Positions 23,597-33,440 of a DNA stretch of 64,000 nucleotides are shown piece by piece. Numbering within the stretch: the stretch's first letter is position 1; each line of letters starts with the position of its first letter. The notes under the pieces are model-generated. The model was given only the letters and a program-made list of their open reading frames with translations, searched no databases and was not told where the DNA came from. Source of the stretch: Haberlea rhodopensis (taxonomy: Eukaryota > Streptophyta > Magnoliopsida > Lamiales > Gesneriaceae); the NCBI GenBank assembly GCA_907163345.1, contig CAJQUN010000020.1:6321722-6385721 (forward strand), given 5' to 3'. A program made the translations under genes and the position numbers.

Positions 23597-24739
23597 CTAT
23601 TTGCGCCCTAACCAATGTTTGGTATAGTCGCGTTTTTCGGTAGGTGGTTGGCGCGGACTTCGAGATCTTTGTTGAGCAGTGGGTCTGGACTGAGGGAGTG
23701 CTCCAGTTGCAGGGGATGAATGAGCAGCTGAACTTGACGCTCTCTGAGAAGAGGGAGCAGTTCGACTGGGTTCAGGCAGCCTGCGGATAATTTTAGGAGC
23801 AGCAGGTAGACTGTTGCAGATATCTTGAATTTGAGATGCAAACGCTGCTTGCATGGTGGCCAATTGATCAGTCAAAATCTTTTTGGCGTCGTCAATCTTT
23901 TCTCCAAGAGCCATTGAGGTGGCAGTATGAAGAGATTCATTGTTCTGATTGATCTGAAGACGCGCCTGGCCAATATGAGAAACTGCTTCTGCAACCGCAT
24001 TCTCAGCAAAGGTTTGAAGTCTAGTGACAGTAGTAGTTAAACTACTTAGGTCAGCGTAGACTTGCTGAAATTTAGAGTCCGTTTGCTGCTGAAGAGTTCC
24101 TAAAACAAGTGTTGCAGCCCTCTCTTCCTGCTTAAGCTTATGAACATCATGGGTCAGTGCTGTAATAGCGGTGGAGAGATGAGCTAGCTGGGCAGCGATG
24201 TTTGGTGGCTCGTCCAGAGGGTTTGTGAAGACAAAGAAACCCTCGGATAGTTCCTGATCCATGGACGGATCGCCGGCAAGCATCGGGATATCAGCAGCAG
24301 GGGCAAACGCATTGGGAGGAGCAATGACGACTGCAGTGGATGGCAAAGTAGTAGCGTCAATATGAGGGGCCGCAGTTGAAGCGGAGATAGCTATATCCAT
24401 AGTTCCAGTTTCTTCCACATGCTGAGCATCCAGTTCAGCATTGTCTTGATCAATCTCAGCAGCAGACGCTTGAGTATGATCATTGGAATGAGAGGATTCA
24501 CTTGGTTCATTATTTGCAGAGGAGATGGTGACCAGCTGAACCACATTCTGAATAACTGAATCGACATTGGTGTGATCAACAATCATTTGGTGGGGCTGTT
24601 GATCATGTGGAGAGCTGGGAGCAGAGGATGCTGCCTCCAAAGTTGTTGGTGTGGCGTCTGCTCCAGTAGGAGAGGTCTCCAAAGCAGTAGAAGTAAGCTC
24701 CACAGTAGGAGGGACAACCTCTAAATTTGCAATAGCCAT
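23597..24739 (-). CDS. Element C third ORF, C-terminal frame
   Basis: 380-codon frame from the first Met; the open frame extends upstream past 24853 and overlaps the end of the preceding frame. The residues at the overlap (AVLNALGLKLEIALHDL) correspond to the continuous sequence AVIAQLEMDVHALHLAV in element A, so this is the second half of one protein. Ala/Thr/Ser-rich with acidic stretches in the first half, then predicted long helices (LAHLSTAITALTHDVHKLKQ and onwards, probably coiled coil), then a basic Ser/Arg-rich tail ending DYTKHWLGRK. Function unknown. Confidence 0.65.
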   Translation of the reverse strand: MAIANLEVVPPTVELTSTALETSPTGADATPTTLEAASSAPSSPHDQQPHQMIVDHTNVDSVIQNVVQLVTISSANNEPSESSHSNDHTQASAAEIDQDNAELDAQHVEETGTMDIAISASTAAPHIDATTLPSTAVVIAPPNAFAPAADIPMLAGDPSMDQELSEGFFVFTNPLDEPPNIAAQLAHLSTAITALTHDVHKLKQEERAATLVLGTLQQQTDSKFQQVYADLSSLTTTVTRLQTFAENAVAEAVSHIGQARLQINQNNESLHTATSMALGEKIDDAKKILTDQLATMQAAFASQIQDICNSLPAAPKIIRRLPEPSRTAPSSQRASSSAAHSSPATGALPQSRPTAQQRSRSPRQPPTEKRDYTKHWLGRK

Positions 24740-24852
24740 TTGTAGATCTGGCTGATCAGGGCTTGCAATAATTTCAGAAGAGGAGCATGTATGAATCCCA
24801 GTGGATATGCGAAGATCATGAAGAGCAATTTCCAGCTTGAGGCCTAGAGCGT

Positions 24853-26304
24853 TTAGAACTGCTCGATCATGATTCGCTGTTCTTGAATGCCATCAAACAT
24901 TTGAACGCGGGATGTAACAAGAGCTTGGAGTCCGCCCACATAGTTCATAATCCTAAAGACATCACGCAGCTTCAAACTTTTCTCAGGTTCGGGGATTTGA
25001 AGATAGGTCAGGATTTTGTTTTCATCTTGCTTTGCCTGAGCCAGAATTGGGTCGATATCATCAAAGCGAACCTGTACTCGAGCCTTTACCCAACGATCAA
25101 AAATCTCCAGTTGGGATTCCAGTTGGGCGTTAACGGCATCCATGACCATTTGAATCTCGAATGCAACAGGAGTGGACACTGGAGCAATAAGAGATTTTCC
25201 TTTGTCAGCTGGAGTGGCCTTGGGATGACAGTAAGGACACGTAGACTTGGGTGTCCTGAAGCTGATGGAGCCTGGAGCCTGCTGAGAGCTCACCTGAGCT
25301 GAAGGAGTGTCTATTAATGGAGCAGACACCATGGCTAATACAGCAGTGGGTTCCCCAGTTGAAGGGATGACAGGGCTGGGTTCTCTGTCAGAAATAACAC
25401 CTGTAGGTCCGGCAGAGGAGATAGTGTCAGATGTGGCAGTGTCTCTCTGACGGGCAACTAGAGGAGCAAGTTTTCTGGTCCTTGGCTTCTTAGGAGGAGG
25501 AGGAGGAGGAGGAGACTCAGCGGATTCAGAGACAGTCTGTTCCGAGTCACTAATGACTTGAGTCAAACGGCGCTTTGTGGCTCCACCTTCTCTGCCACTT
25601 CGTTGGCGATGAAGCTGAAGGTACTTGTGAGTGATGAGTCTCCCTGGATGAAGATGAGAGAGAGCTCCTGTCTTGATGTGTTTGCTCTCAAATAGACTGC
25701 TTAGAGGGAGAGCAAAACCGGATTGACCTTTGCCAGATATGACGAGACTAGTCAGTATTTGAAATAGTACAGCTGACCAGTTGATCTCCAACCCTTTGCA
25801 TATGGCGCTCATGACGTCAAACTTCTCAGGGGTAATTATATCAAATGATCCTGCCTTACAGAGGATCCCCTTTGAGATGATGTCTGCCAGTTGTCGATAG
25901 TGGCTCTTCATTAATACCTTCCTGAAGGGAGGTCGTTGAATACGATGGTCAGAGTCCGACACTGTGAGCCGCATCTCTTCTCTCAGGTCTGCCGGAATAG
26001 TCGAAAAGTCAGAGAGTCCAGTGGAGGGTAGGCACAGATGAGTGGCAAACTCTGGTTGAGTGATGGTGACTGACTGCCCAGAGATGGATGCCACAACGGT
26101 GTCATCCACAACAGTTGCTGTGGCAAAGAATTCTTGTAGTTCATCCTGGTAAAATGAGGGAGCCTGGCTTAGGATCACTAATAGCCCTGAGGAATCCAGC
26201 TTTTGAATTAAATCCTTTGTTTCCTCGTCAGATGAAGTGTATATGGAGTTAAAGTCGACGTGAACAGCATTTGTGATAAAACTCGGTTGAACAGTCTTCG
26301 TCAT
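24853..26304 (-). CDS. Element C third ORF, N-terminal frame (unknown function)
   Basis: 483 residues. N-terminal 220 residues form a conserved domain shared with element A (KAGSFDIITPEKFDVM, LEINWSAVLFQILTSLVISG, FALPLSSLFE), followed by an acidic Ser-rich stretch, a run of seven prolines and KKPRTRK, which looks like a nuclear localisation signal. Near residue 350 CPYCHPKA could be half of a metal site. I recognise the domain as one that recurs in hundreds of predicted proteins in Gesneriaceae genomes, often misannotated as host genes, but know of no assigned function. It lies downstream of pol, where env-like genes occur in Sireviruses, yet lacks a signal peptide and membrane segments. Confidence 0.75.
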   Translation of the reverse strand: MTKTVQPSFITNAVHVDFNSIYTSSDEETKDLIQKLDSSGLLVILSQAPSFYQDELQEFFATATVVDDTVVASISGQSVTITQPEFATHLCLPSTGLSDFSTIPADLREEMRLTVSDSDHRIQRPPFRKVLMKSHYRQLADIISKGILCKAGSFDIITPEKFDVMSAICKGLEINWSAVLFQILTSLVISGKGQSGFALPLSSLFESKHIKTGALSHLHPGRLITHKYLQLHRQRSGREGGATKRRLTQVISDSEQTVSESAESPPPPPPPKKPRTRKLAPLVARQRDTATSDTISSAGPTGVISDREPSPVIPSTGEPTAVLAMVSAPLIDTPSAQVSSQQAPGSISFRTPKSTCPYCHPKATPADKGKSLIAPVSTPVAFEIQMVMDAVNAQLESQLEIFDRWVKARVQVRFDDIDPILAQAKQDENKILTYLQIPEPEKSLKLRDVFRIMNYVGGLQALVTSRVQMFDGIQEQRIMIEQF

Positions 26305-26840
26305 TTTGAATGATTTAGGTGAAGAAGCAGCAGCAATCTGTTAAAGGAAATTTTCTGAAAGAAACGATTGTAGCAGTAAGATGTTTGGAGAAGATGAAGA
26401 GAAGAGAAAAACTAAAGGCGGTGAAAAAGGAAGTATATGTAACGTCGTACTGTAGATGAGCGGACACATGTATACGTGGCAATCATCTAACGATTAGAAA
26501 GATTTTAACCAAAAATAAAAGGACAGGATTTAGGCGGGAGTGAAATAATTTATTTTACACAAAAGTAATTTTGAATTCCGACGTTCATTAGGTTAATTAG
26601 TATCGAGGGTTATTTTTGTCAAAGCATATTTGGTAACATCAACTGGTATGTGGGGTTCGACTGGTAGGAAAACATCTACTGGATGCAGAGTCCTACTGGT
26701 ACGAATACTCCCACTGCAGTTGACCATTGTATTACCAGCTTAGCTTAAATAACCATGATAAAATTAAAACAGAAATTCCCCCTAAATAAATGCAATTAAA
26801 CTAACAAATTCCCCCTGAATCCATTACCCAATCAAAATAA

Positions 26841-29800
26841 TCAAGAAGTAATTTCAATTAAACCAAGAATATTTCGAAAGTAAGAAAACTTAGCGTCCGG
26901 TAGGGGTTTTGTGAAGATGTCTGCTGCCTGTTGTTCTGTGGAAATGTACTCCAGCCGTATTTCCTTCTTCATAACATGATCTCTGATGAAATGATGACGA
27001 ATGTCAATATGTTTAGTACGAGTATGAAGAACTGGATTGTATGTAATGGCAATGGCAGACGTATTGTCGCAGAAAATAGGAGCCTCTGTGGACTCAATTC
27101 CATAGTCTCTGAGTTGTTGCTGAATCCAGAGCAGTTGGGCACAGCAGCTTCCAGCAGCAAGGTACTCTGCCTCTGCAGTGGAGGTTGCGATGGATGTCTG
27201 TTTCTTGCATCCCCATGATATTAACCGATCACCAAGAAATTGACAATATCCACTGGTGCTTTTCCTGTCAATTTTACATCCAGCATAGTCAGCATCTGAG
27301 TATCCAATGAGATTAAAAGTTGAGTCTCTTGGATACCATAGACCAACATTCTCGGTTCCTTTTAAGTATTTTAGGATCCTCTTGACAGCAGTGAAGTGCG
27401 ACTGCTTGGGATTTGCTTGAAACCGGGCGCACATACATACTGCAAACATAATATCGGGTCGGCTGGCTGTCAAGTATAGTAAAGATCCGATCATGCCACG
27501 ATACATTGTGACTTCGACTGGTATTCCTGAATTGTCCAAGTCGAGTTTGGCGGATGAGCTCATTGGTGTAGCAGCAGCTGAGCTGGTACTCATTCCATAT
27601 TTCTTCAGTAGCTCTTTGGTGTACTTGGACTGATTTATCAGAATTCCTTCACTAGATTGCTTGACTTGCAATCCTAAGAAAAATGATAACTCTCCCATCA
27701 TGCTCATCTCGAATTGTTCCTGCATGATTTTAGAAAATCTTTCGCACAGTTTTGGGTTAGTACTCCCGAAGATAATATCATCAACATATATTTGAACTAG
27801 CAACGTATGATCTCCCTTTGTAAATTTAAAAAGGGTCTTGTCCACCGTGCCAATAACAAAGTTGTGCTCTGTCAAATATTTTGATAAAGTTTCATACCAG
27901 GCACGGGGAGCTTGCTTTAGACCATACAGAGCTTTATTCAGTCGGAAAACATGAGATGGCTGCTGATGGTTTTCAAATCCAGGAGGTTGTTCAACATAAA
28001 CTTCTTCCTGGAGTTTGCCGTTAAGAAATGCACTCTTAACATCCATCTGATAGACTTTAAAGTCTTTAAATGCAGCAAATGCAAGAAATATGCGAATTGC
28101 TTCTAATCGTGCTACAGGGGCAAAGGTTTCATCGAAATCAATGCCTTCTTCCTGTCTGTAGCCCTGTGCAACTAATCTTGCTTTATTTCTAATTACTGTT
28201 CCATTTTCGTCTAATTTATTTCTGAATACCCATTTGGTGCCAATTACAGTGTGATGATGTGGTCGTGGTACTAGATACCATACTCTGTTTCGCTCAAACT
28301 GGTTTAGTTCTTCCTGCATTGCTTCTATCCAACTTGGGTCTAATATAGCTTCATCAATCTTCTTAGGTTCTATATGGGATATGAATGCAGCATGAAGAAA
28401 TTCGTTAATCATTTGTCCTCTGGTGCGTAGAGGAGCAAGAGGGTTACCGATGACCTGCTCGGGTGGATGATCCTTCTTCCACCGGAGCGAAGGTCCTAGT
28501 GGGTTGAGTTCTTCAGTTGACTGGATGTGGGTAGGTAAATCAGAGATTCTGATTGACCCATCTTTCTCATTGGTTCCTTCAACTGCAGTAGAGGTGGATG
28601 CCACTGTTTCATTGATGGCTGGCTGCAGTGCTTGTTGGCCAGCAGACTCCTCTGCTTGAGCTTCAGGGATTTCTGGTTCTAAGGAGCAGTCAGCCCTGCT
28701 TCTGTAATCAATCTCATCATCAACATTTTCGTCAATATAAGTGCTTTCCAGTCGATTACTCAAGTTGTTTATTTGTATATCGGATAGTGTACAGTCAGTA
28801 GGTTCATCAAATTTTACATGCACTGATTCTTCTACATTAAGAGTTCTATTATTAAATACTCTGAATGCCTTACTAACTGTAGAATAGCCAAGAAATATTC
28901 CAGCATCAGATTTGGCATCAAAGGCGGTGAGATGAGTCTTTCCATTGTTGTGAATAAAACATTTGCAACCAAACACATGGAAATAAGAAATATTTGGCTT
29001 ACTGCCATTCCAGATCTCATAAGGGGTTTTATTTGCTCGCTTATTAATCATCGATCTGTTCTGCGTATAACATGCTGTGTTGACAGCTTCTGCCCAAAAT
29101 TTCTGTGATATTTCTGATTCCGCGAGCATAGTTCGCGCAGCTTCTTTCAAAGTGCGGTTCCTACGCTCAGCAACTCCATTTTGTTGAGGAGTTCTAGCTG
29201 CAGAGTATTCGTGTTTAATACCAAGGTCATCTAGATATGATTCGAGTGATTGATTGGTGAACTCAGTACCTTTATCACTGCGAATTCTATCTATCCCACA
29301 CGATTTCTCATTTTGGAGTCTTTTCAGTAATTTGATCAGCTTTGGAGTAGCCTGATCTTTGCCACTTAGGAACAAGACCCACGTGAAACGAGTGTAATCG
29401 TCTATTACCACTAGAGTATACTTCATTCCCCCTAGACTTGTTACTGGTATAGGACCAAATAGATCCATATGCAGCAACTCTAGGCACCGAGAAGAAGATT
29501 TACTCCCTTTGTTCTTAAAGGAGGATCTGATTTGCTTACCGAGTTGGCATGCTGCACAGATCTTGTCCTTTGAGAACTCAATTTGGGGCAGTCCAACAAC
29601 TAGATCAAGTTTACGCAGACTAGCAATAGTTTTAAAATTTAAGTGACTCAACCGTTTATGCCAAAGCCAATTTTTGGAAGAATTCTGGGCAGCTAAGCAA
29701 GTAAAGGAAGTAGGCTGATTAAGATTCCAATCAATTTTATATGTGTTATCATGCCTTCTTCCTATAAGTAATACATTGCCATCAGTAGATTTAATTATGC

Positions 29801-30092
29801 ATGAATGCTGATTGAATTCTACGGAATGACCATTGTCACACAATTGACTTATGCTAATCAAATTATAGCATAGATTTTCAACTAAGAGAATATCTTTAAT
29901 GATGAGGTTACCGTAGATAATCTTACCCTTACCTACGGTTCTACCTTTCGCGTTATCTCCAAACGTTATTCTGGGTCCAGTGGAGTCCACTAGTTCAGAC
30001 AATAAGCTTGCATTCCCTGTCATATGTCTAGAGCAACCGCTGTCTAGGAACCATTCTGAGCTCCGAACTGGATGCATTCTAGTTTCCTGCAA
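26841..30092 (-). CDS. Element C pol polyprotein (protease, integrase, reverse transcriptase, RNase H)
   Basis: 1083 residues, uninterrupted. Domains in Copia order: aspartic protease with catalytic Asp17 in FLDSG; GAG-pre-integrase (WLWHKRLSHLNF, about 145); integrase core with Asp in HMDLFGP, Asp in RSDKGTEF and Glu in QQNGVAERRNRTLKE; reverse transcriptase with MDVKSAFLNG at 683 and the active-site YVDD at 769; RNase H with SDADYAG at about 932. It is in the same frame as gag, separated by a TAG and, 9 codons later, a TAA, so the start is uncertain; the first Met lies at 30092. All key residues are present and it appears intact. Confidence 0.93.
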   Translation of the reverse strand: MQETRMHPVRSSEWFLDSGCSRHMTGNASLLSELVDSTGPRITFGDNAKGRTVGKGKIIYGNLIIKDILLVENLCYNLISISQLCDNGHSVEFNQHSCIIKSTDGNVLLIGRRHDNTYKIDWNLNQPTSFTCLAAQNSSKNWLWHKRLSHLNFKTIASLRKLDLVVGLPQIEFSKDKICAACQLGKQIRSSFKNKGSKSSSRCLELLHMDLFGPIPVTSLGGMKYTLVVIDDYTRFTWVLFLSGKDQATPKLIKLLKRLQNEKSCGIDRIRSDKGTEFTNQSLESYLDDLGIKHEYSAARTPQQNGVAERRNRTLKEAARTMLAESEISQKFWAEAVNTACYTQNRSMINKRANKTPYEIWNGSKPNISYFHVFGCKCFIHNNGKTHLTAFDAKSDAGIFLGYSTVSKAFRVFNNRTLNVEESVHVKFDEPTDCTLSDIQINNLSNRLESTYIDENVDDEIDYRSRADCSLEPEIPEAQAEESAGQQALQPAINETVASTSTAVEGTNEKDGSIRISDLPTHIQSTEELNPLGPSLRWKKDHPPEQVIGNPLAPLRTRGQMINEFLHAAFISHIEPKKIDEAILDPSWIEAMQEELNQFERNRVWYLVPRPHHHTVIGTKWVFRNKLDENGTVIRNKARLVAQGYRQEEGIDFDETFAPVARLEAIRIFLAFAAFKDFKVYQMDVKSAFLNGKLQEEVYVEQPPGFENHQQPSHVFRLNKALYGLKQAPRAWYETLSKYLTEHNFVIGTVDKTLFKFTKGDHTLLVQIYVDDIIFGSTNPKLCERFSKIMQEQFEMSMMGELSFFLGLQVKQSSEGILINQSKYTKELLKKYGMSTSSAAATPMSSSAKLDLDNSGIPVEVTMYRGMIGSLLYLTASRPDIMFAVCMCARFQANPKQSHFTAVKRILKYLKGTENVGLWYPRDSTFNLIGYSDADYAGCKIDRKSTSGYCQFLGDRLISWGCKKQTSIATSTAEAEYLAAGSCCAQLLWIQQQLRDYGIESTEAPIFCDNTSAIAITYNPVLHTRTKHIDIRHHFIRDHVMKKEIRLEYISTEQQAADIFTKPLPDAKFSYFRNILGLIEITS

Positions 30093-30122
30093 TTAAAGCG
30101 ATAGACTGATTGGTACCCAATC

Positions 30123-32087
30123 CTACTTGGGTCCTGGTAGGATTAGTCCTTTCGGAACCCACACTTGTATGACCCTGAATGACTTAGGTCGGTGTGTGTT
30201 CTGAAATGTGTGTGCATTTACACATTTAGGTGATGATTTTAGCTTTGGAGTGTGATAATATGTGTATGCATGCGCTTTTGGTTTGTAGTTCCTGTTATTT
30301 AGCATATACCTCTTCTGAACAGGTTTACAGTTGTAGTACCAGTTGGGTTTAACCTCTCTAGCTGCTCGACCAGTGGTTTTAAGTTCATTTCTGAACTTTT
30401 GCCTTGGTTTAGCCTCTTTGAGTGGTTCTACATAACCGATACCTCTGTGCTGTACCTGTTCTTTGATGAGTGTTGCTTTAACAGGTTCTTTGACCAGTTC
30501 ATATGGGTCATATACTGTGCTAGATCTTACAAAGTTCATTGATTGAACCTTGCCTTTTGTTAGACACAGTTGAGGCTCATTACCAGATGATCTGCTGTCA
30601 TTGCTATTAAAGCCTATGCCAGTTAAATCACCAGCAAGCCTTATAGACTCAAGCATTTCATCCTTTCTGGTAGTCGACGCATTCCAAGTGCTAACCAGTT
30701 TGCTGAGTTTCTGGTACGCACACTTGGCTTCATCTCTTTCTTTCACTAGGCGACTGGCTGCTTCCCTTAAGCAATTCAACTCCCTTGATTGTTCACAATC
30801 AAGTTTGTTTTCAAGCGTTTTAATTGGAATTGAGTGCTCAGTCTTATAGCTTTCAAAAGATTCGTATAGCGTCTGATACTCATTTATCATGTCCTGCAAT
30901 GCATTGGTGAGTTCATGATGTGTAAATTCAGATAGGTTGGTTTCATGTACCTCATTTTCATCATTCGCCATTAAGCAGTGGACTTCTTCGTCTTCACTCT
31001 CGCTGGATGAGCTATTTGACTCCTCTGATTCTGATTCAGAATCAGCCCATTTGCTCTTACTATCTTCTGCCACTAAAACCTTTTGATCTCTGTCCCGTTT
31101 GGATGTTCTTCTGGTTTCCTTGGATTTTCTGTAATCCTTGGATCCTCTTTTGTGATCATCCTTTTTGGGTTTAGGACAGTCTGCGATAAAGTGCCCTGGT
31201 TTGAGACAGTTGAAGCATACTCGCTCTTCTTCTTCTGAATTTCCTTTGGAGCTTTGCCTTCGAGGATATGATTGATAAGGTCTCTGGTTCTTCTTCATGA
31301 ATTTTCCAAATTTCTTTACGAACATTGCCATAGCATCGTTACACATCTTCTCTGGAGTTATTTCAGTAGGAGTAGGCAGAGACTCAGATGCAGTGAGAGC
31401 TTTTGTTGGTTGACTTGAACTTGGTTCATCTTCAACCCGAATGCCTAATTCGAATTCATAGGCTTTTAAATCAGCAAACAAATCATGTAGATCTATCTTG
31501 TTGATATCCTTCGATTCTCTCATAGCAATGGTCTTGACATCCCATTCTCTTGGTAGACCTCTCATTACTTTGAGAGTGACTTCTCTGTTGGGTAACTCCT
31601 TACCCAGACTGCTTAGTTCATTTACTATTCCAGTCACTCTTTCATCGTACTCATTGAGAGTTTCTCCATTTATCATTTTGATATGCTCAAACTTCTGCAA
31701 AGCCACAGTAAGCTTGTTCTCTTTGGTTTGATCATTTCCTTCACAGAGTTGAGCAATCTTCTCCCAGATTTCTTTGGCTGTTGGGCACATTTTGATTTTG
31801 TTAAACATATTTTTGTCCAACGTTTTGAACAAAATATCTTTAGCAACATTGTCTAGATTTGCTTTTTTCTTGTCTTCATTTGACCATTGAGATCTTTCCT
31901 TTTCTACCATTTGTGGATCACCACTTGTGATAGAAGCAGCTGTATTGACTTTCATGATTTTCAACGGTCCTTCGGTGATCACATACCACATATCATCATC
32001 TTGAGCACTTAGATGTGCTTGCATGCGGATCCTCCAGTCATCATATTCGTCTTTCTTGAACATTGGAATTTTGCTGAATGAGGCCAT
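30123..32087 (-). CDS. Element C gag
   Basis: 654 residues from MASFSKIPMF, the start shared with elements A and D; an upstream in-frame Met lies inside the LTR and is unlikely. UBN2-type Copia gag domain (EYDDWRIRMQAHL at the N-terminus, EGNDQTKENKLTVALQKFE), then a CCHC zinc knuckle CFNCLKPGHFIADC at about residue 290, a basic stretch, a highly acidic Ser/Glu run, and a long coiled-coil-like C-terminal half. The long C-terminal extension is typical of Sireviruses. Ends with TAG in a context shared with element A. Confidence 0.92.
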   Translation of the reverse strand: MASFSKIPMFKKDEYDDWRIRMQAHLSAQDDDMWYVITEGPLKIMKVNTAASITSGDPQMVEKERSQWSNEDKKKANLDNVAKDILFKTLDKNMFNKIKMCPTAKEIWEKIAQLCEGNDQTKENKLTVALQKFEHIKMINGETLNEYDERVTGIVNELSSLGKELPNREVTLKVMRGLPREWDVKTIAMRESKDINKIDLHDLFADLKAYEFELGIRVEDEPSSSQPTKALTASESLPTPTEITPEKMCNDAMAMFVKKFGKFMKKNQRPYQSYPRRQSSKGNSEEEERVCFNCLKPGHFIADCPKPKKDDHKRGSKDYRKSKETRRTSKRDRDQKVLVAEDSKSKWADSESESEESNSSSSESEDEEVHCLMANDENEVHETNLSEFTHHELTNALQDMINEYQTLYESFESYKTEHSIPIKTLENKLDCEQSRELNCLREAASRLVKERDEAKCAYQKLSKLVSTWNASTTRKDEMLESIRLAGDLTGIGFNSNDSRSSGNEPQLCLTKGKVQSMNFVRSSTVYDPYELVKEPVKATLIKEQVQHRGIGYVEPLKEAKPRQKFRNELKTTGRAAREVKPNWYYNCKPVQKRYMLNNRNYKPKAHAYTYYHTPKLKSSPKCVNAHTFQNTHRPKSFRVIQVWVPKGLILPGPK

Positions 32088-32128
32088 CAGTTTTGGTGAA
32101 TGGTAATTTCTCAAGATTGAGAAAACCT

Positions 32129-32141
32129 GGCTCTGATACCA
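32129..32141 (-). other. Primer-binding site of element C (initiator tRNA-Met)
   Basis: Minus strand TGGTATCAGAGCC, two bases after the LTR end. Complementary to the 3' end of plant initiator tRNA-Met, the usual Copia primer. Confidence 0.93.
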
Positions 32142-32143
32142 CT

Positions 32144-33440
32144 TGTTAGGATCGGGGTAGTGTTTAGAAGGGGGGGGTTGAATAAACACTAGATATAATT
32201 TCGATTTCTTTTCTGGTTAACTGTAAACTGTTAAGTGTTACAGTTGCTTCTCAATAACAGGCAAGTCAGTAGACACTTATTATAGTGCGGAAGACGTCTA
32301 CAAAACTTGTGAGGAATAAAACTGAAGTAATAAAGCAGTAAACGAATAACACGAGAGTTGTTTCTGGAAGTTCGAAGCACAACGCTTCTACGTCTCCCCT
32401 TCTTCCTTTGCAGGAAGGATTCACTAGAAGACTTGGTTTACACTTTACAGTATACAACCTCCTTAGGCACTAACACACTTGGCCTAAACTCCTAGCAATC
32501 ACACTCTTCTTATCTTTTGGATACAAGTGATTTTACAACACTCTCTACAGAATAAAACTTTCTAGCTTTGAGAGTTTCTGAGCAGCAGACTTCAATTGAA
32601 AATAATCTGTCACAGATTCAGTTTTGCGGTTTGTCTGCTCTTTGCTGAACGTTTGAAATATCAGTCGTATAGCTTTCTTGCTTTGAAGTATTTCTCTTAG
32701 TTTGAAAGTTGCTCAGCACTTCTTCATTCTCTGTTTGGACGTATTTATAGGTTTTGTTGTCCAACGGTAGCCTTTTTGTATATGGAATGGATTAGCTTTC
32801 CAAATACCTGTTGTCTTCTTTCCTATTTTGGAAAACAACGGCTCTTTTCACTCTGACGGTAATGGTGGCGGAGATATAGCAGGGTGCGCCGCTCTGTTGT
32901 ACCTTTGTCAGAGAATGTTGTACTTACTTTGTCTTGTTGCTTAGACTTCTGCTGGTTTCTTTGTTCAACTGGTTGTTCATCCTCTTAAGACCAGTTGATG
33001 TCCTTGTTCAGTGAGAAACTTTGCAGTTGATAGTTATCCAGTTTATATCTTCACCCGGTTGATGTCTTCATCCGGTTGATGTCTTTACCAGTTGATAACT
33101 TTATTCAGTTGATAGCTTGTCCGGTTGGTGTCTATCCAGTTGATGTCTTTATCCAGTTGATAGCTTGTCCGGTTGGTATCTATCCAGTTGATGTCTTCAT
33201 CCGGTTGATGACTTTATCCAGTTGATGACTTCATCCGGTTGATGTCTTCATCCAGTTGATGACTTCATCCGGTTGATGACTTCATCCGGTTGATGTCTTC
33301 TTCCAGTTGATGTCTTCTTCCAGTTGATGTCTCTATCCGGTTGATGGCTTTAATATCCGGTAGGTCTTTAGCATCCGGTTGATCTTTAATATCCAGTAGG
33401 TGTTTGTAATCACCAAAACTTAGAAATCGTTTTCCCAACA
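32144..33440 (-). repeat. 5' LTR of element C
   Basis: 1297 bp, TGTTAGGATCGGGG to GTTTTCCCAACA. Followed by the target duplication AGAGC (33441-33445). Contains the hairpin motif at 32366-32398 and one fewer 17-bp minisatellite unit than the 3' LTR. Confidence 0.93.

Larger units (their letters stand above)
21450..33440 (-). mobile_element. Copia element C (Sirevirus-like), young and nearly complete
   Basis: An 11,991-bp element in minus orientation inserted in the RNase H region of element A, with target duplication AGAGC. Order in its own sense: 5' LTR 32144-33440, primer-binding site 32129-32141, gag 32087-30123, pol 30092-26841, third ORF 26304-23597 (in two frames), polypurine tract, 3' LTR 21450-22766. 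The two LTRs differ, as far as I could compare by eye, by a 17-bp repeat unit and a 3-bp change near the terminus, so insertion was recent. Gag and pol are open, so it may still be competent apart from the ORF3 frame break. Confidence 0.93.

Noticed and set aside
24883..25302. 139-codon frame antisense to the third ORF of element C
   Set aside because: No family features, and it lies wholly opposite a better-supported coding frame.
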